A stretch of 64,000 bases of DNA from Lawsonibacter celer (lineage in GTDB: Bacteria; Bacillota; Clostridia; Oscillospirales; Oscillospiraceae). The notes beneath the pieces are model-generated. The model searched no databases and was not told where the DNA came from. It worked only from the letters and a program-made list of their open reading frames with translations. The stretch spans positions 248,001 through 312,000 of the forward strand of contig NZ_JACOEA010000001.1 in assembly GCF_014281125.1 (NCBI RefSeq). The letters run 5' to 3'. Position 1 is the first letter of the stretch. Each line of letters opens with the position of its first letter. The translations under genes were made by a program, and so were the position numbers. Of the stretch, positions 47,753 to 56,257 are shown piece after piece.

Positions 47753-48407
47753 GCTGGCGTTTTCAAAGACTGACACTGCAAAATATATCTCCCATTTGGA
47801 TTTGATGCGTACCTTTCAGCGCTCCTTTCTGCGGGCGGGCCTGCACATCAAGCACACGGAGGGGTTCAACCCCCATGCGTTTGTCTCAATTCCGCTGCCC
47901 CTGTCGGTGGGATTTTCCAGCGGCTGCGAGGTGCTGGAGTGCGAAATCCTGAATGAGGAGCATCTGGAGCGGGTCCCGGAGCGGATGAATGCGGCCCTGC
48001 CCACCGGCATTACAGTCTCCCGCTGCTATGAGGCGGTGCGTCCCGTCAAGGAATTGTGTTATGTCAACTATATTGTGACCATGGAATACGAGGCCGGGGC
48101 CCCCTTCGGCGCGGAGCGCGCAATTCACGACTTGCTGGACCGGGACGCCCTGGTGGTGACAAAGCGTTCGAAAAAGGCGAAAAGCGGTCAGGTGGAGCTG
48201 GACCTGATCCCGCTCATTGCCAAAGCGACGGTGGAGGAGCGGCGGGATACGGTGACGCTGGACCTGATTCTGAGGGCGCAGAATCCGGGTGTGAACCCGG
48301 AGCTCATTGTCTCCGCGATCCGCGCCAACTGTCCGGAGGCCGCGCCCGATTTTGTGGCGATCTACCGGCGCAGCGTGCTGGACGCGCAGTTCCAGCCCTG
48401 GGAATAA
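47742..48407 (+). CDS. DUF2344 (TIGR03936) protein
   Basis: The 221-residue protein starts MKHRLAFSKTDTAKYISHLD, the typical start of the family, followed by RTFQRSFLRAGLHIKHTEGF and NPHAFVSIPLPLSVGFSSGCE. It is the usual partner of the TIGR03960 radical SAM protein, and some genomes fuse the two. Its function is unknown; an RNA-related role has been guessed because both often stand beside ribonuclease E/G and ribosomal protein L21 genes, which are not seen here. The ATG overlaps the upstream gene by 11 bases, indicating coupled translation. Ends at a strong terminator. Confidence 0.92.
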   Translation: MKHRLAFSKTDTAKYISHLDLMRTFQRSFLRAGLHIKHTEGFNPHAFVSIPLPLSVGFSSGCEVLECEILNEEHLERVPERMNAALPTGITVSRCYEAVRPVKELCYVNYIVTMEYEAGAPFGAERAIHDLLDRDALVVTKRSKKAKSGQVELDLIPLIAKATVEERRDTVTLDLILRAQNPGVNPELIVSAIRANCPEAAPDFVAIYRRSVLDAQFQPWE

Positions 48408-48408
48408 G

Positions 48409-48440
48409 AAAACGGACGTGCAAACGCACGTCCGTTTTTT
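48409..48440. terminator. Bidirectional terminator after the DUF2344 gene
   Basis: A perfect 13-bp stem including A/T ends (48409-48421 with 48426-48438), 4-base loop, lies between converging genes and ends in T6 on the plus strand. Confidence 0.93.
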
Positions 48441-48452
48441 CATTGGTTCCCA

Positions 48453-49040
48453 CTATTCGATGTCAATAGGGTCCACTTCAATGGGATGGAGCTTTTTATA
48501 CTCTTTGGCCAGCTTTGAAGTTTTCCAGATGGCCCAGAGATCACAGATACCCACATAGAGGAACACCGCGCCGGTGACCATAATGACCGCTTTGGCGGTC
48601 ATATAGGGATGGAACAGAATGAGCGCGCCCAGCGCAATGGCGGCCAGAGAGAGCAGCAGAGCGGCCCACCAGCGCGTATAGAGGTAATGGCGCATATCAA
48701 TGGCGCGCTTCATGCTGATCAGGCTGACCACGATGATAAACAGGCCCATGAGGACAGGGAGCAGGGAGAGAATCAACCTGGGCTGGGTCAGGGAGAGCAC
48801 GCCCAATGCCGCGGCGGCCACGGAGACCACCAGCTGAAGCGCTAAAACAACGGTCTTGTTCCGGCTGGACAAGAACGCGATGATGCCGATTACGCCGTAG
48901 ATCAGCAGTACGGCGCCGATGGCGTAACAGATGACGCTGCTGGAGGTGTCCGGCCACAGGAGAAGAACCAGGCCCAGTACAATATAGAGTATGGCGGCCA
49001 CCACAAAATTAAACTTGATCTGCTTGACTTTTTCTTTCAT
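48453..49040 (-). CDS. HdeD/DUF308 family membrane protein
   Basis: The 195-residue integral membrane protein has six hydrophobic segments arranged as three repeated pairs, the DUF308 pattern (FVVAAILYIVLGLVLLLWPD, AIGAVLLIYGVIGIIAF, ALGVLSLTQPRLILSLLPVL, ALGALILFHPYMTAKAVIMV). HdeD is linked to acid resistance in E. coli; in Firmicutes the role is unknown. The C-terminal tail is charged and cytoplasmic (TSKLAKEYKKLHP). Single minus-strand gene with AAAGGAG before the ATG, converging on the terminator. Confidence 0.9.
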   Translation of the reverse strand: MKEKVKQIKFNFVVAAILYIVLGLVLLLWPDTSSSVICYAIGAVLLIYGVIGIIAFLSSRNKTVVLALQLVVSVAAAALGVLSLTQPRLILSLLPVLMGLFIIVVSLISMKRAIDMRHYLYTRWWAALLLSLAAIALGALILFHPYMTAKAVIMVTGAVFLYVGICDLWAIWKTSKLAKEYKKLHPIEVDPIDIE

Positions 49041-49121
49041 CGGGAAAACTCCTTTCCGTCTGAAATGATGATACTACACACCGGGAAAAAATCACTAGAC
49101 AAATCGTAGAAAATGTGTGAC

Positions 49122-49595
49122 TCAGCCCCAATTTTTGCATACGTCCACCCAGCCGGCGCTGTGAGAGTACTCCGCCAGCTCGCCGCAGGTGAGTTCAATG
49201 GCGGAATTGGAGCTGCCGGCGGCGGGGAAAACCGTGTGGAAGCGCTGGAGCGAGCAGTCGAGATAGGTGGTCACAGCCGGGTGGTTGATGGCAAATGGAC
49301 ATACGCCGCCCACGGCATGTCCTGTAAAGGCGAGTACCTGTTCAGGGGTGAGCATGACCGCCTTGGTGTGAAACTGATCCTTGAACTTGCGGTTGTCGAT
49401 TTTTGCGTCTCCCGCGCATACCAGCAGAACACAGCCGCCGCCCACGGAGAAGGACAGGGTTTTGGCGATGCGGGCGCTCTCACAGCCGACCGCTTGGGCA
49501 GCCAGCTCCACCGTGGCGCTGGATACGTCGAATTCCAGAATGTCCTGCTCCCGGCCCAGGGCGCGGAAGTAGGCGCGGCAGGCTTCGATGGACAT
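49122..49595 (-). CDS. YbaK/ProX-type aminoacyl-tRNA deacylase
   Basis: The 157-residue protein of the YbaK/EbsC superfamily removes wrongly attached amino acids from tRNA. Visible marks are the lysine in ESARIAKTLSF, the nucleophile-side segment LTPEQVLAFTGHAVGGVCPF with a GxxP-like turn, and PAAGSSNSAIEL near the end. Its tRNA specificity (Cys, Pro or other) cannot be decided by eye. It starts 2 bases after the stop of the upstream thioesterase-like gene, so the two are co-transcribed. Confidence 0.92.
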   Translation of the reverse strand: MSIEACRAYFRALGREQDILEFDVSSATVELAAQAVGCESARIAKTLSFSVGGGCVLLVCAGDAKIDNRKFKDQFHTKAVMLTPEQVLAFTGHAVGGVCPFAINHPAVTTYLDCSLQRFHTVFPAAGSSNSAIELTCGELAEYSHSAGWVDVCKNWG

Positions 49596-49597
49596 GA

Positions 49598-49993
49598 TCA
49601 GCGCCCCGCTTTCTTGGCTTCCGCCTTGACCAGGAAGCGGTCTACTGCGATGATAAAGCGCTCGTGTGTTCCGCCGCCGATGGGGCCGGCCTCATCGAAG
49701 GCCTGGACGGAGAAGGTGAGCTTTTTCCCCTCCACCGCGGTGACCTCCGCCTCCGCCCAGACTTTTATGCCCACGGGCGTGGCCGCGTCATGGGTCACAT
49801 CCAGCCGGGTGCCGACCGTGCCCTGTCCAGGGTCCAGAGCTGATTGAACTGCATTGACGGCGGCATTTTCCATAAGCGCGATCATGTAGGGCGTGGCGAA
49901 TACAGGCACCAGTCCACTGCCCACGGCAGCGGCGGTATTTTCCGGAACCACCTGAGTTTCGGCGCGGCCTTTCATTCCTATTACAACAGACAT
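49598..49993 (-). CDS. Hotdog-fold thioesterase (FlK-like)
   Basis: The 131-residue protein begins MSVVIGMKGRAETQVVPENT, followed by the hotdog helix ATPYMIALMENAAVNAV and a beta-sheet GTRLDVTHDAATPVG, then THERFIIAVDRFL. This matches the FlK/fluoroacetyl-CoA-thioesterase-like group, widespread in anaerobes. The natural acyl-CoA substrate is unknown. The ATG at 49993 has AAAGGAG 10 bases upstream; the open frame runs further back without support. Forms a two-gene unit with ybaK. Confidence 0.88.
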   Translation of the reverse strand: MSVVIGMKGRAETQVVPENTAAAVGSGLVPVFATPYMIALMENAAVNAVQSALDPGQGTVGTRLDVTHDAATPVGIKVWAEAEVTAVEGKKLTFSVQAFDEAGPIGGGTHERFIIAVDRFLVKAEAKKAGR

Positions 49994-50065
49994 AATGGCT
50001 TGTCTCCTTTCAAAAATGAGGTAGAACAGTATCATTTTACAACGGATACGGCCGGGACGCAAGAA

Positions 50066-50098
50066 AAACGCTGCACGGATTTTCTCCGCGCAGCGTTT
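50066..50098 (-). terminator. Terminator after potD
   Basis: On the minus strand a 12-bp stem with one G-U pair (50097-50086 with 50078-50067), 7-base loop, is followed by TTTCTTG, 10 bases past the potD stop. Confidence 0.88.
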
Positions 50099-50107
50099 TG
50101 GATGGGA

Positions 50108-51190
50108 TTAGTTGGAGGCCAGCTTCAGACGGGTCCACTCCCCGTCGTAGAGCGTGAGGGTTTCCTGGGGCAGATTTTTGAAGCTCTCGCATTTGGCCAG
50201 CAACTCCTCGTCGGGGTAGGCGTAGGGGTCCTCCGAGACCTCCGGGTCCAGCTCCTCACGCACTGAGAGCAGGGGAGAGGAATACCAGGTCTCTTCCACA
50301 TTGGCCGTTCCAACGGCAGTGGAGCACATAAAGTTGATAAAGGCCTCCGCATTGGCCTTGTTTTCCGCGCCCTTGGGGATGCACATGGCGTCCACATAGA
50401 GGTTGGTCCCCTCCTCGGGCAAGCAGAAGGCCAGGTCGGGATTGACGTCAGCCATGGTCAGGTAGTCGCCGTAGTAGTAGGCGCCGATGGCGGCGGAGCC
50501 GCTCTGCATCTTCTCAAAAATTTCGTCCATAACATAGCTCTGCACCAGGGGCTTCTGCTTGATCAGCAGGTCGGTGGCTTCCTTGATCTGGGCCTCGTCC
50601 GTGGTGTTGTAGGAGTAGCCCAGGTACTTCAGGGCCACACCCAGGGCGTCACGGGAATTGTTGAACATCAGAATCTGGCCCGAATACTGGGCGTCGAACA
50701 TGGTGGCCCAGCTGGTGGGCGTCTCGCTGACCAGGGTGGTGTTGTAGATAATGCCCAGCAGGCCCCACATATAGGGCACGGAGTACAGGTTTTCCGGGTC
50801 GTAGTCCGGGTTTTTCAGGGCAGGGTCGATGTCGGAAAAATTGGGAATATTCGCAAAGTCCAAAGGCTCCAGCATATCCTCCTCGATCATACGGGAGATC
50901 ATATAGTCGGAGGGGATGACCACGTCGTAGCTGGCGCCGTCGTTCTTGAGCACGCCGTACATGGACTCGTTGCTCTCAAAGGTATCATAGTTTACCTTGA
51001 TGCCGGTCTGAGCGGTGAATTCATCCAGGACGGACTCGTCGATGTAGACGCCCCAGTTATAGACGTTGACTTCACCCTTGCTTTCCGTGCCGGGTGTGGA
51101 GGCTGTGCCGCTGGTAGTGCCGCCGCAGGCGGTCAGAGACAGGCCCAAGGCCAGCGCCGTGGTCAGTAGGAGTGCGAGAGTCTTTTTCAA
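50108..51190 (-). CDS. potD: Spermidine/putrescine ABC transporter, substrate-binding lipoprotein
   Basis: Surface lipoprotein of 360 residues that captures polyamines for PotABC. Signal peptide MKKTLALLLTTALALGLSLT with lipobox LTAC. The mature part begins VNVYNWGVYIDESVLDEFTA, the standard PotD start, then YDVVIPSDYMISRMIEEDML, PYMWGLLGIIYN and the polyamine-pocket region AIGAYYYGDYLTM. It is last of potA-potB-potC-potD, 65 bases after potC, and ends at a terminator. Putrescine versus spermidine preference cannot be read directly. Confidence 0.95.
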   Translation of the reverse strand: MKKTLALLLTTALALGLSLTACGGTTSGTASTPGTESKGEVNVYNWGVYIDESVLDEFTAQTGIKVNYDTFESNESMYGVLKNDGASYDVVIPSDYMISRMIEEDMLEPLDFANIPNFSDIDPALKNPDYDPENLYSVPYMWGLLGIIYNTTLVSETPTSWATMFDAQYSGQILMFNNSRDALGVALKYLGYSYNTTDEAQIKEATDLLIKQKPLVQSYVMDEIFEKMQSGSAAIGAYYYGDYLTMADVNPDLAFCLPEEGTNLYVDAMCIPKGAENKANAEAFINFMCSTAVGTANVEETWYSSPLLSVREELDPEVSEDPYAYPDEELLAKCESFKNLPQETLTLYDGEWTRLKLASN

Positions 51191-51255
51191 TTTCTTTCTT
51201 TATCCCCTTTCGGATATGAAATAAATTATAACCAGCCCCGCCAGGGGCGAGTTAC

Positions 51256-52125
51256 CTAGGACTGCCCGTCTGAGGGCGTCAGGGCGGCCTTGCGGCGGCT
51301 GCTGGCGGTCTCCTGCCTGGCCTGACGGACATTGACAATGAGCAACAGCAGGAAAACGCAGATAAACATTAGGGTGGACAGGGCGTTGATCTCCGGTGTC
51401 ACAGGCTTTTTGACCATGGTATAGATCTCCACGGCCAGGGTGGTGACTCCGGAGCCCTTTGTAAAGTAGCTGATGACAAAGTCGTCAATGGACATGGTGA
51501 AGGCGATGATCAGGCCGTTGAGGACGCCCGGCATGATCTCCGGGAGGATCACCCGCCGGAAGGCGTAAAAGCCGGAGGCGCCCAAATCCTGAGCCGCCTC
51601 GTAGATGTTGGGATCCAGCTGCCGCAGCTTGGGCATGACGGAGAGGATCACATAGGGCGCATCAAAGGTGATATGGGCGAGGAGCAGGGTGCCGAAACCC
51701 ATTTTCCAGCGCACGCCCAGCAGCTGGCTGAGGGGGCTGCCGTTGAAGGCACCGATGGCGAACACGAACAGGAGCATCATGGATACGCCGGTGATAATGT
51801 CCGCATTGGTCAGGGGGATGTTGTTCACCGACAGGCACACGCTTCTGGACCGGCGGCGCATGCTGTAGAAGCCGATGGCGGCGGCGGTGCCCAGAATCGT
51901 GGCGATGAGGGCGGCCAGCACGGAGAGAATCAGGGTGGTGCGCAGAGCCCCCAGCAGGCGGGTATCCTGAAAAAGCTCCAGATACCACTTCAGGGAGAAG
52001 CCCTCCCAGACGCGGTTGCTCTTGGCGGAGTTGAAGGAAAAGACGATCAGCAGGACAATGGGGGCGTAGAGAAACAGGTAGACCAGCACCGTAAAGATGC
52101 GGGAGGGAATGCGCCGCTTGCTCAC
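51256..52125 (-). CDS. potC: Spermidine/putrescine ABC transporter permease PotC
   Basis: Inner-membrane permease of 289 residues with six membrane segments. The ABC permease EAA loop is [21 protein letters not shown] about two-thirds along. Start: a GTG at 52125 overlapping the potB stop as GTGA, with AGAGGGGG about 10 bases upstream; the open frame extends further into potB without support. It pairs with PotB to form the channel. The N-terminus is short and basic ([10 protein letters not shown]). Confidence 0.94.
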   Translation of the reverse strand: MSKRRIPSRIFTVLVYLFLYAPIVLLIVFSFNSAKSNRVWEGFSLKWYLELFQDTRLLGALRTTLILSVLAALIATILGTAAAIGFYSMRRRSRSVCLSVNNIPLTNADIITGVSMMLLFVFAIGAFNGSPLSQLLGVRWKMGFGTLLLAHITFDAPYVILSVMPKLRQLDPNIYEAAQDLGASGFYAFRRVILPEIMPGVLNGLIIAFTMSIDDFVISYFTKGSGVTTLAVEIYTMVKKPVTPEINALSTLMFICVFLLLLIVNVRQARQETASSRRKAALTPSDGQS

Positions 52126-52970
52126 AGCACCGCCACCCCCTCTTCTCCCTCGCCGAAGCGGTTCATGATGGCCATGCACACCAGAACAATGACCATCATC
52201 ACCAGCGCGATGGCCGAGCCCAGGTGGGGATTGTAGGCGTTGCCCAAAAACTGCATCTCAATGAGGTCGCCCAGCAGCAGCGTCTTGCCGCCTCCCAGCA
52301 GGCGGGAGAGGGCGAAGGTGGAGACCGACGGGATAAACACCATGGTGACACCGGAAAGCACCCCGGGCAGGGACAGGGGAAAGATGACCTTGCGGAATAC
52401 CATGGTGTTGTTCGCTCCCAGGTCCTGGGCCGCCTCAATCACCTTGGGGTCAATCTTGTCAATGACCGAAAAGATGGGCATGATCATAAAGGGGAGGAAG
52501 TTGTAAACCATGCCCAGAATGATGGCGCCCTGGGTGTTGATCATATGGAAGCAGGTGAGATTGGTACCGAAGATACCATTGATCAGGTCAAACAGGCCGA
52601 TACTGCCCAAAAACTGATTGATGAGCCCGTTGTCGTCCAGCAGAGACATCCAGGCATAGGTGCGCAGCAGGAAATTCATCCACATGGGCAGCATGATGAG
52701 CATCATGGCTACCTTGCGCACCATAACGCTCTCCTTGGAAAGAAAGTAGGCCAAGGGATAGCCGATCAGGATGCAGATCAGGGTGGCGATCACGGCCAGC
52801 ACAAAGGAGTGCCGGAACGCAGGGAAATACTGCCCCATATTGCTGAAGTTGGACAGGGTAACGCCGCCGTCCTTAGCGGTGAAGGCGTAGATGACGATCA
52901 AAATCAGGGGCGCGATGACAAAGAGGGCCATCCAGACCACATAGGGGATGGCGAGCGCTCTATTCCTCAT
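52122..52970 (-). CDS. potB: Spermidine/putrescine ABC transporter permease PotB
   Basis: Inner-membrane permease of 282 residues with six membrane segments ([20 protein letters not shown] at the start). The EAA loop that contacts PotA is [20 protein letters not shown] near residue 190, followed by [11 protein letters not shown]. It overlaps potA by 11 bases and potC by 4, so the operon is translationally coupled. Confidence 0.95.
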   Translation of the reverse strand: MRNRALAIPYVVWMALFVIAPLILIVIYAFTAKDGGVTLSNFSNMGQYFPAFRHSFVLAVIATLICILIGYPLAYFLSKESVMVRKVAMMLIMLPMWMNFLLRTYAWMSLLDDNGLINQFLGSIGLFDLINGIFGTNLTCFHMINTQGAIILGMVYNFLPFMIMPIFSVIDKIDPKVIEAAQDLGANNTMVFRKVIFPLSLPGVLSGVTMVFIPSVSTFALSRLLGGGKTLLLGDLIEMQFLGNAYNPHLGSAIALVMMVIVLVCMAIMNRFGEGEEGVAVL

Positions 52971-54129
52971 CTCCGCCCTCCGCCTCGTCCGGGCCCTCGT
53001 TGAGCTCGTCGTACTCCGCGCTGTAGGAGCTGTAGTCGCCGAACATGCCGGAATAGGGGCTCTTTTTCATAATATGAAAGCCGTCCGGATCAATTTTCAC
53101 ACCGATGCGGGAGCCCACGGGGGAGTAGTCGGTGGTCTGAATCAGCCACTTGAAGCCCCGGAAATCCACAATTGTGTCATAGTGGACCCCCTTAAACGTA
53201 ACCTCGGTGACAGTGCCGGTGAGTTGTCCCTCCGCCTCGGACACGATATCGATGTCCTCCGGGCGGATGACCACGTCCACCGCCTCTCCTGGGGCAAAGC
53301 CCTTGTCCAGGCAACGGAATTTCCGGCCGTACATGCCCACCACATAGTCCTCATGCATGACTCCGTCGATGATGTTGCTCTCCCCGATGAAGTCGGCCAC
53401 AAAGGCGTTCTTTGGCTCGTTATAGATGTCCTCTGGCGTGCCGATCTGCTGGATCTTGCCCGCGTTCATCACCACGATGGTATCACTCATGGTCAGAGCT
53501 TCCTCCTGGTCGTGGGTGACGTAGATGAAGGTAATGCCCACCTGCTGCTGGATGCGCTTGAGCTCGATCTGCATATCCTTGCGCAGCTTCAGGTCCAGGG
53601 CGCCCAGCGGCTCGTCCAGCAGCAGCACCTGGGGCCGGTTCACAATAGCCCGGGCGATGGCCACCCGCTGCTGCTGGCCGCCGGACAGGGAGTTGACTGA
53701 GCGCTTGCCATAGCCGGCCAGGTTTACCAGGGTCAAGGCCTCCTCCACCCGCCGCTTGACCTCCGCCTCGGGCACCTTGATCAGGCGCTTGGGGTCCTTG
53801 GGATCCGGGACTTTATTGATGCGTAGCCCGAAGGCCACGTTTTCGAAGATATTCATATGGGTAAACAGCGCATACTTCTGGAACACGGTGTTTACCTTCC
53901 GCCTGTGGGGCGGGACATCATTAATCCTCACACCGTCAAAAAACACGTCTCCCGAGGTGGGCTTTTGAAAACCGCCGATAATGCGCAGCATGGTGGTTTT
54001 GCCGCAGCCCGAGGGACCGAGCAGTGTGAGGAATTCCTTATCATTGATATAGAGATTGATATGGTCCAGAATCACGTCGTCGTCAAACTTCATCACACAA
54101 TCCGACAGGCGGATGAGCTCCTTGGACAT
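52960..54129 (-). CDS. potA: Spermidine/putrescine ABC transporter ATP-binding protein
   Basis: The 389-residue ATPase powers polyamine import. Walker [10 protein letters not shown] (about 38-46), Q-loop [11 protein letters not shown], signature [10 protein letters not shown], Walker [13 protein letters not shown] and the H-loop VTHDQEEAL are all present. The C-terminal TOBE-type regulatory domain follows ([18 protein letters not shown]). The extreme end is unusually acidic ([16 protein letters not shown]). It is the first gene of potABCD, with a consensus promoter 80 bases upstream. Confidence 0.96.
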   Translation of the reverse strand: MSKELIRLSDCVMKFDDDVILDHINLYINDKEFLTLLGPSGCGKTTMLRIIGGFQKPTSGDVFFDGVRINDVPPHRRKVNTVFQKYALFTHMNIFENVAFGLRINKVPDPKDPKRLIKVPEAEVKRRVEEALTLVNLAGYGKRSVNSLSGGQQQRVAIARAIVNRPQVLLLDEPLGALDLKLRKDMQIELKRIQQQVGITFIYVTHDQEEALTMSDTIVVMNAGKIQQIGTPEDIYNEPKNAFVADFIGESNIIDGVMHEDYVVGMYGRKFRCLDKGFAPGEAVDVVIRPEDIDIVSEAEGQLTGTVTEVTFKGVHYDTIVDFRGFKWLIQTTDYSPVGSRIGVKIDPDGFHIMKKSPYSGMFGDYSSYSAEYDELNEGPDEAEGGDEE

Positions 54130-54157
54130 TTATCCTCCCCCATTTCCCAAAATAGTA

Positions 54158-54192
54158 GCAAAAGACGCACCCAAACCGGCGGTTGGGTACGC
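54158..54192 (-). other. Hairpin in the potA leader
   Basis: ACCCAAACC and GGTTGGGT (about 54162-54170 with 54180-54188) can form a stem with one bulge in the leader between promoter and potA. No T-run follows, so its role is unknown. Confidence 0.4.
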
Positions 54193-54208
54193 CCTTATGA
54201 CGAATCAA

Positions 54209-54237
54209 ATAATATATGGTATTGCGAAAAAAGTCAA
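54209..54237 (-). promoter_or_regulatory. Promoter of potABCD
   Basis: Reading the minus strand, TTGACT (54237-54232) and TATTAT (54214-54209) are exactly 17 bases apart, about 80 bases upstream of potA. Confidence 0.78.
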
Positions 54238-54251
54238 TAAATTTGCTGTAA

Positions 54252-55223
54252 TTATTTTGGGAAATTTCCAGGGAAATATTCACTTACAAAATCAACGCTT
54301 TTTACCGTAAAGCGTTTTCCTTTTAAATACTCTAAAAGCCCCGCGTCGGTAGAGAAGGTAAACTCCAGCTGATAAGAGCACAGGGCCTGAAAAGTGCGGC
54401 CATATTTTTGGCCGTCCCTGCCGCGGCCGTACTTGCCGTCGCCTAGCAGGGGATGGCCCGCGTCGGCAAACTGGGCGCGGATCTGGTGGGTGCGCCCGGT
54501 GAGCAGTTCGCACTCCACCAGGGAGAGGCCGTCCTGGGTCCTCAGAGTTTTATATAAGGTGGCCGCGCTCCGGCCGCCGGGGACGGGCCTGTGATAGACC
54601 TTTACCTGGGCCTTTTCCTCATCCTTGAGCAGAAAGCCGTCCAGTCGGCCCTGGGGCGGATTCATACGCCCGTGGATAATAGCCAGATAGCGCTTGGCGA
54701 TCTCCCGGTCCCGGATCTTCTGGTTGAGGATGCGAAGGGTCTCCGCATTTTTGGCCGCCATGACGATACCGCCGGTATTCCGGTCAATGCGGTTGCACAA
54801 GGCCGGGATAAAGGAGTGCTCATCCCTGGGATTCCACTCCTTCTTTTGATAGAGGTAGGCCTGCACGTGGGTGATGAGGGTGTTGACCTTCTCGTGCTCG
54901 TCTGAATGACACAGCAGGCCGGGGCGCTTATTGAGCAGCAGCAGATTTTCATCCTCATAGACCAGATCCAGCTGAGGCCTGAACACGGAGAGAAAGGCAT
55001 TTTCCTCCCGGGGGGCGTCAAAGAATTCGTCGTTGATGTACAATTGCAGCACATCACCGGCGGCTAGGCGCACGTCCCGCTGGGAGCCTTTGCCGTTGAC
55101 CTTCACCCGCTTGAGGCGGATATACTTCTGGGCCAGGGGGGCGGGGAGCAGGGGCAACGTCTTGGCCAGCCAGCGGTCCAGCCGCTGCCCGGCGTCGTTT
55201 TTGCCAACGATAAATTCTTTCAT
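54252..55223 (-). CDS. RluA-family 23S rRNA/tRNA pseudouridine synthase
   Basis: The 323-residue enzyme converts uridine to pseudouridine in RNA. It has an N-terminal S4-like domain (GQRLDRWLAKTLPLLP, KYIRLKRVKVNGK) and the catalytic domain with LLLLNKRPGLLCH, the active aspartate in NRIDRNTGGIVMAAK and ELLTGRTHQIRAQFADAGHP. It belongs to the RluC/RluD group, but the target site is not decided. The start at 55223 gives the standard MKEFIVGKNDAGQRLD; a weak GGGAG is upstream. The longer open frame to 55358 has no support. Divergent from the DUF177-rpmF operon. Confidence 0.93.
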   Translation of the reverse strand: MKEFIVGKNDAGQRLDRWLAKTLPLLPAPLAQKYIRLKRVKVNGKGSQRDVRLAAGDVLQLYINDEFFDAPREENAFLSVFRPQLDLVYEDENLLLLNKRPGLLCHSDEHEKVNTLITHVQAYLYQKKEWNPRDEHSFIPALCNRIDRNTGGIVMAAKNAETLRILNQKIRDREIAKRYLAIIHGRMNPPQGRLDGFLLKDEEKAQVKVYHRPVPGGRSAATLYKTLRTQDGLSLVECELLTGRTHQIRAQFADAGHPLLGDGKYGRGRDGQKYGRTFQALCSYQLEFTFSTDAGLLEYLKGKRFTVKSVDFVSEYFPGNFPK

Positions 55224-55298
55224 AACCCGATCGCTCCCGTTTTTTGTGGATGTTTTAGACATCATACCACAAAGTGAAAAAATTTTGAAGAAAAGTAT

Positions 55299-55327
55299 TT
55301 GACATTGGCGGAATTTTTCGTTATAAT
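55299..55327 (+). promoter_or_regulatory. Consensus promoter of the DUF177-rpmF operon
   Basis: TTGACA (55299-55304) and TATAAT (55322-55327) are exactly 17 bases apart, a perfect sigma-A promoter 30 bases before the first start codon. Confidence 0.92.
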
Positions 55328-55356
55328 GTCCGCTGTACCATTGTGAGAGGTGTGCC

Positions 55357-55860
55357 ATGCGACTAAATCTCCGCGAAATTCTCCACCAGCCGGGGGCAAG
55401 CGTTCCCTTCGCTTTCCAGATGGATCTGTCCGATCTGGATTTCTATGGGGAGTGCCCTGCGCAGGCGCCGATCCAGGTGTCCGGCGCGGTCCGGAACACG
55501 GCCGGCGCCCTGGAGCTTCAGGGGACGGCGGAAACCACCCTCAGCCTGCGTTGTGACCGCTGTCTCAAGTCGTTCCGACAGGAGATGAAGGTCCCGGTAA
55601 GCTGTCTTCTGGCTGAGCGGCTGGAGGATGAAGAGAACGATGAGATTGTGCTGCTGGATAACGGAGAAGCCGACCTGGACGAGCTTTTCACCACAGCCTT
55701 GGTCCTTGCAATGGACACCAAGCATCTTTGCTCAGAAGATTGCAAGGGGCTGTGCCCCCGCTGCGGTGCCGACCTGAACGAAGGCCCGTGCGGCTGCAAG
55801 CCTGAAGTGGATCCACGTTTGGCTGCTCTCGCGCAGCTGTTGGATAAAGAAACTGAGTAA
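55357..55860 (+). CDS. DUF177 (YceD) protein
   Basis: The 167-residue protein of the YceD family is tied to 23S rRNA/large-subunit maturation and almost always placed before rpmF. Marks are LRCDRCLKSF with a CxxC pair, FTTALVLAMD, and the zinc-binding end CSEDCKGLCPRCGADLNEGPC. GAGAGGTG lies before the ATG at 55357. rpmF follows after 41 bases with its own strong ribosome binding site, so both are expressed from the consensus promoter. Confidence 0.93.
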   Translation: MRLNLREILHQPGASVPFAFQMDLSDLDFYGECPAQAPIQVSGAVRNTAGALELQGTAETTLSLRCDRCLKSFRQEMKVPVSCLLAERLEDEENDEIVLLDNGEADLDELFTTALVLAMDTKHLCSEDCKGLCPRCGADLNEGPCGCKPEVDPRLAALAQLLDKETE

Positions 55861-55901
55861 CTTTTGCCCGGCCAGGGCATTGACCTAAGGAGGTGTCATA
55901 A

Positions 55902-56087
55902 ATGGCAGTCCCTAAGAGTAAAGTGTCCAAGCAGCGTCGGAATAAGCGCCGCAGCTCCGTGTGGAAGCTGGAGACTCCGGGCGTCACTACCTGCCCCAAG
56001 TGCGGTGAGTTCCGCCTTCCGCACAGAATGTGCAAGAACTGCATGACCTACAACGGTCATGAGCTGGGTAAGGCTGAGGCGAAGTAA
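55902..56087 (+). CDS. rpmF: Ribosomal protein L32
   Basis: The 61-residue large-subunit protein starts [18 protein letters not shown]. It has four zinc cysteines at about 31, 34, 44 and 47 ([17 protein letters not shown]), so this is the zinc-binding (C+) form. AAGGAGGTG precedes the ATG. No zinc-free paralogue is seen in the window. It ends at a terminator. Confidence 0.97.
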   Translation: MAVPKSKVSKQRRNKRRSSVWKLETPGVTTCPKCGEFRLPHRMCKNCMTYNGHELGKAEAK

Positions 56088-56101
56088 ATAGCACAGAAAA
56101 G

Positions 56102-56130
56102 AAGAGGGGAGTGTCCCCTCTTTCTTTTTG
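56102..56130 (+). terminator. Terminator after rpmF
   Basis: A 9-bp stem AAGAGGGGA/TCCCCTCTT (56102-56110 with 56114-56122) is followed by TCTTTTTG. Confidence 0.9.
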
Positions 56131-56185
56131 CCCGATGCATGCAATGCGATATTGTTTTTAAAACCATGTTTTATGGTGTTTGCCA

Positions 56186-56214
56186 TTGACGCTTGAAAGG
56201 ACAAATGCTATAAT
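56186..56214 (+). promoter_or_regulatory. Promoter of the DegV gene
   Basis: TTGACG (56186-56191) and TATAAT (56209-56214) are exactly 17 bases apart. A loose inverted repeat, AAACCAT and ATGGTGTTT (about 56161-56181), lies just upstream of the -35. Confidence 0.82.
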
Positions 56215-56257
56215 AAGACAGAATCGCACGCTTGATGTGCCGGAGCAGAAAGGAACG

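Noticed and set aside
55896-56204. Minus-strand frame opposite rpmF
   Set aside because: It lies over a ribosomal protein gene with a consensus promoter on the other strand, and has no supporting signals.
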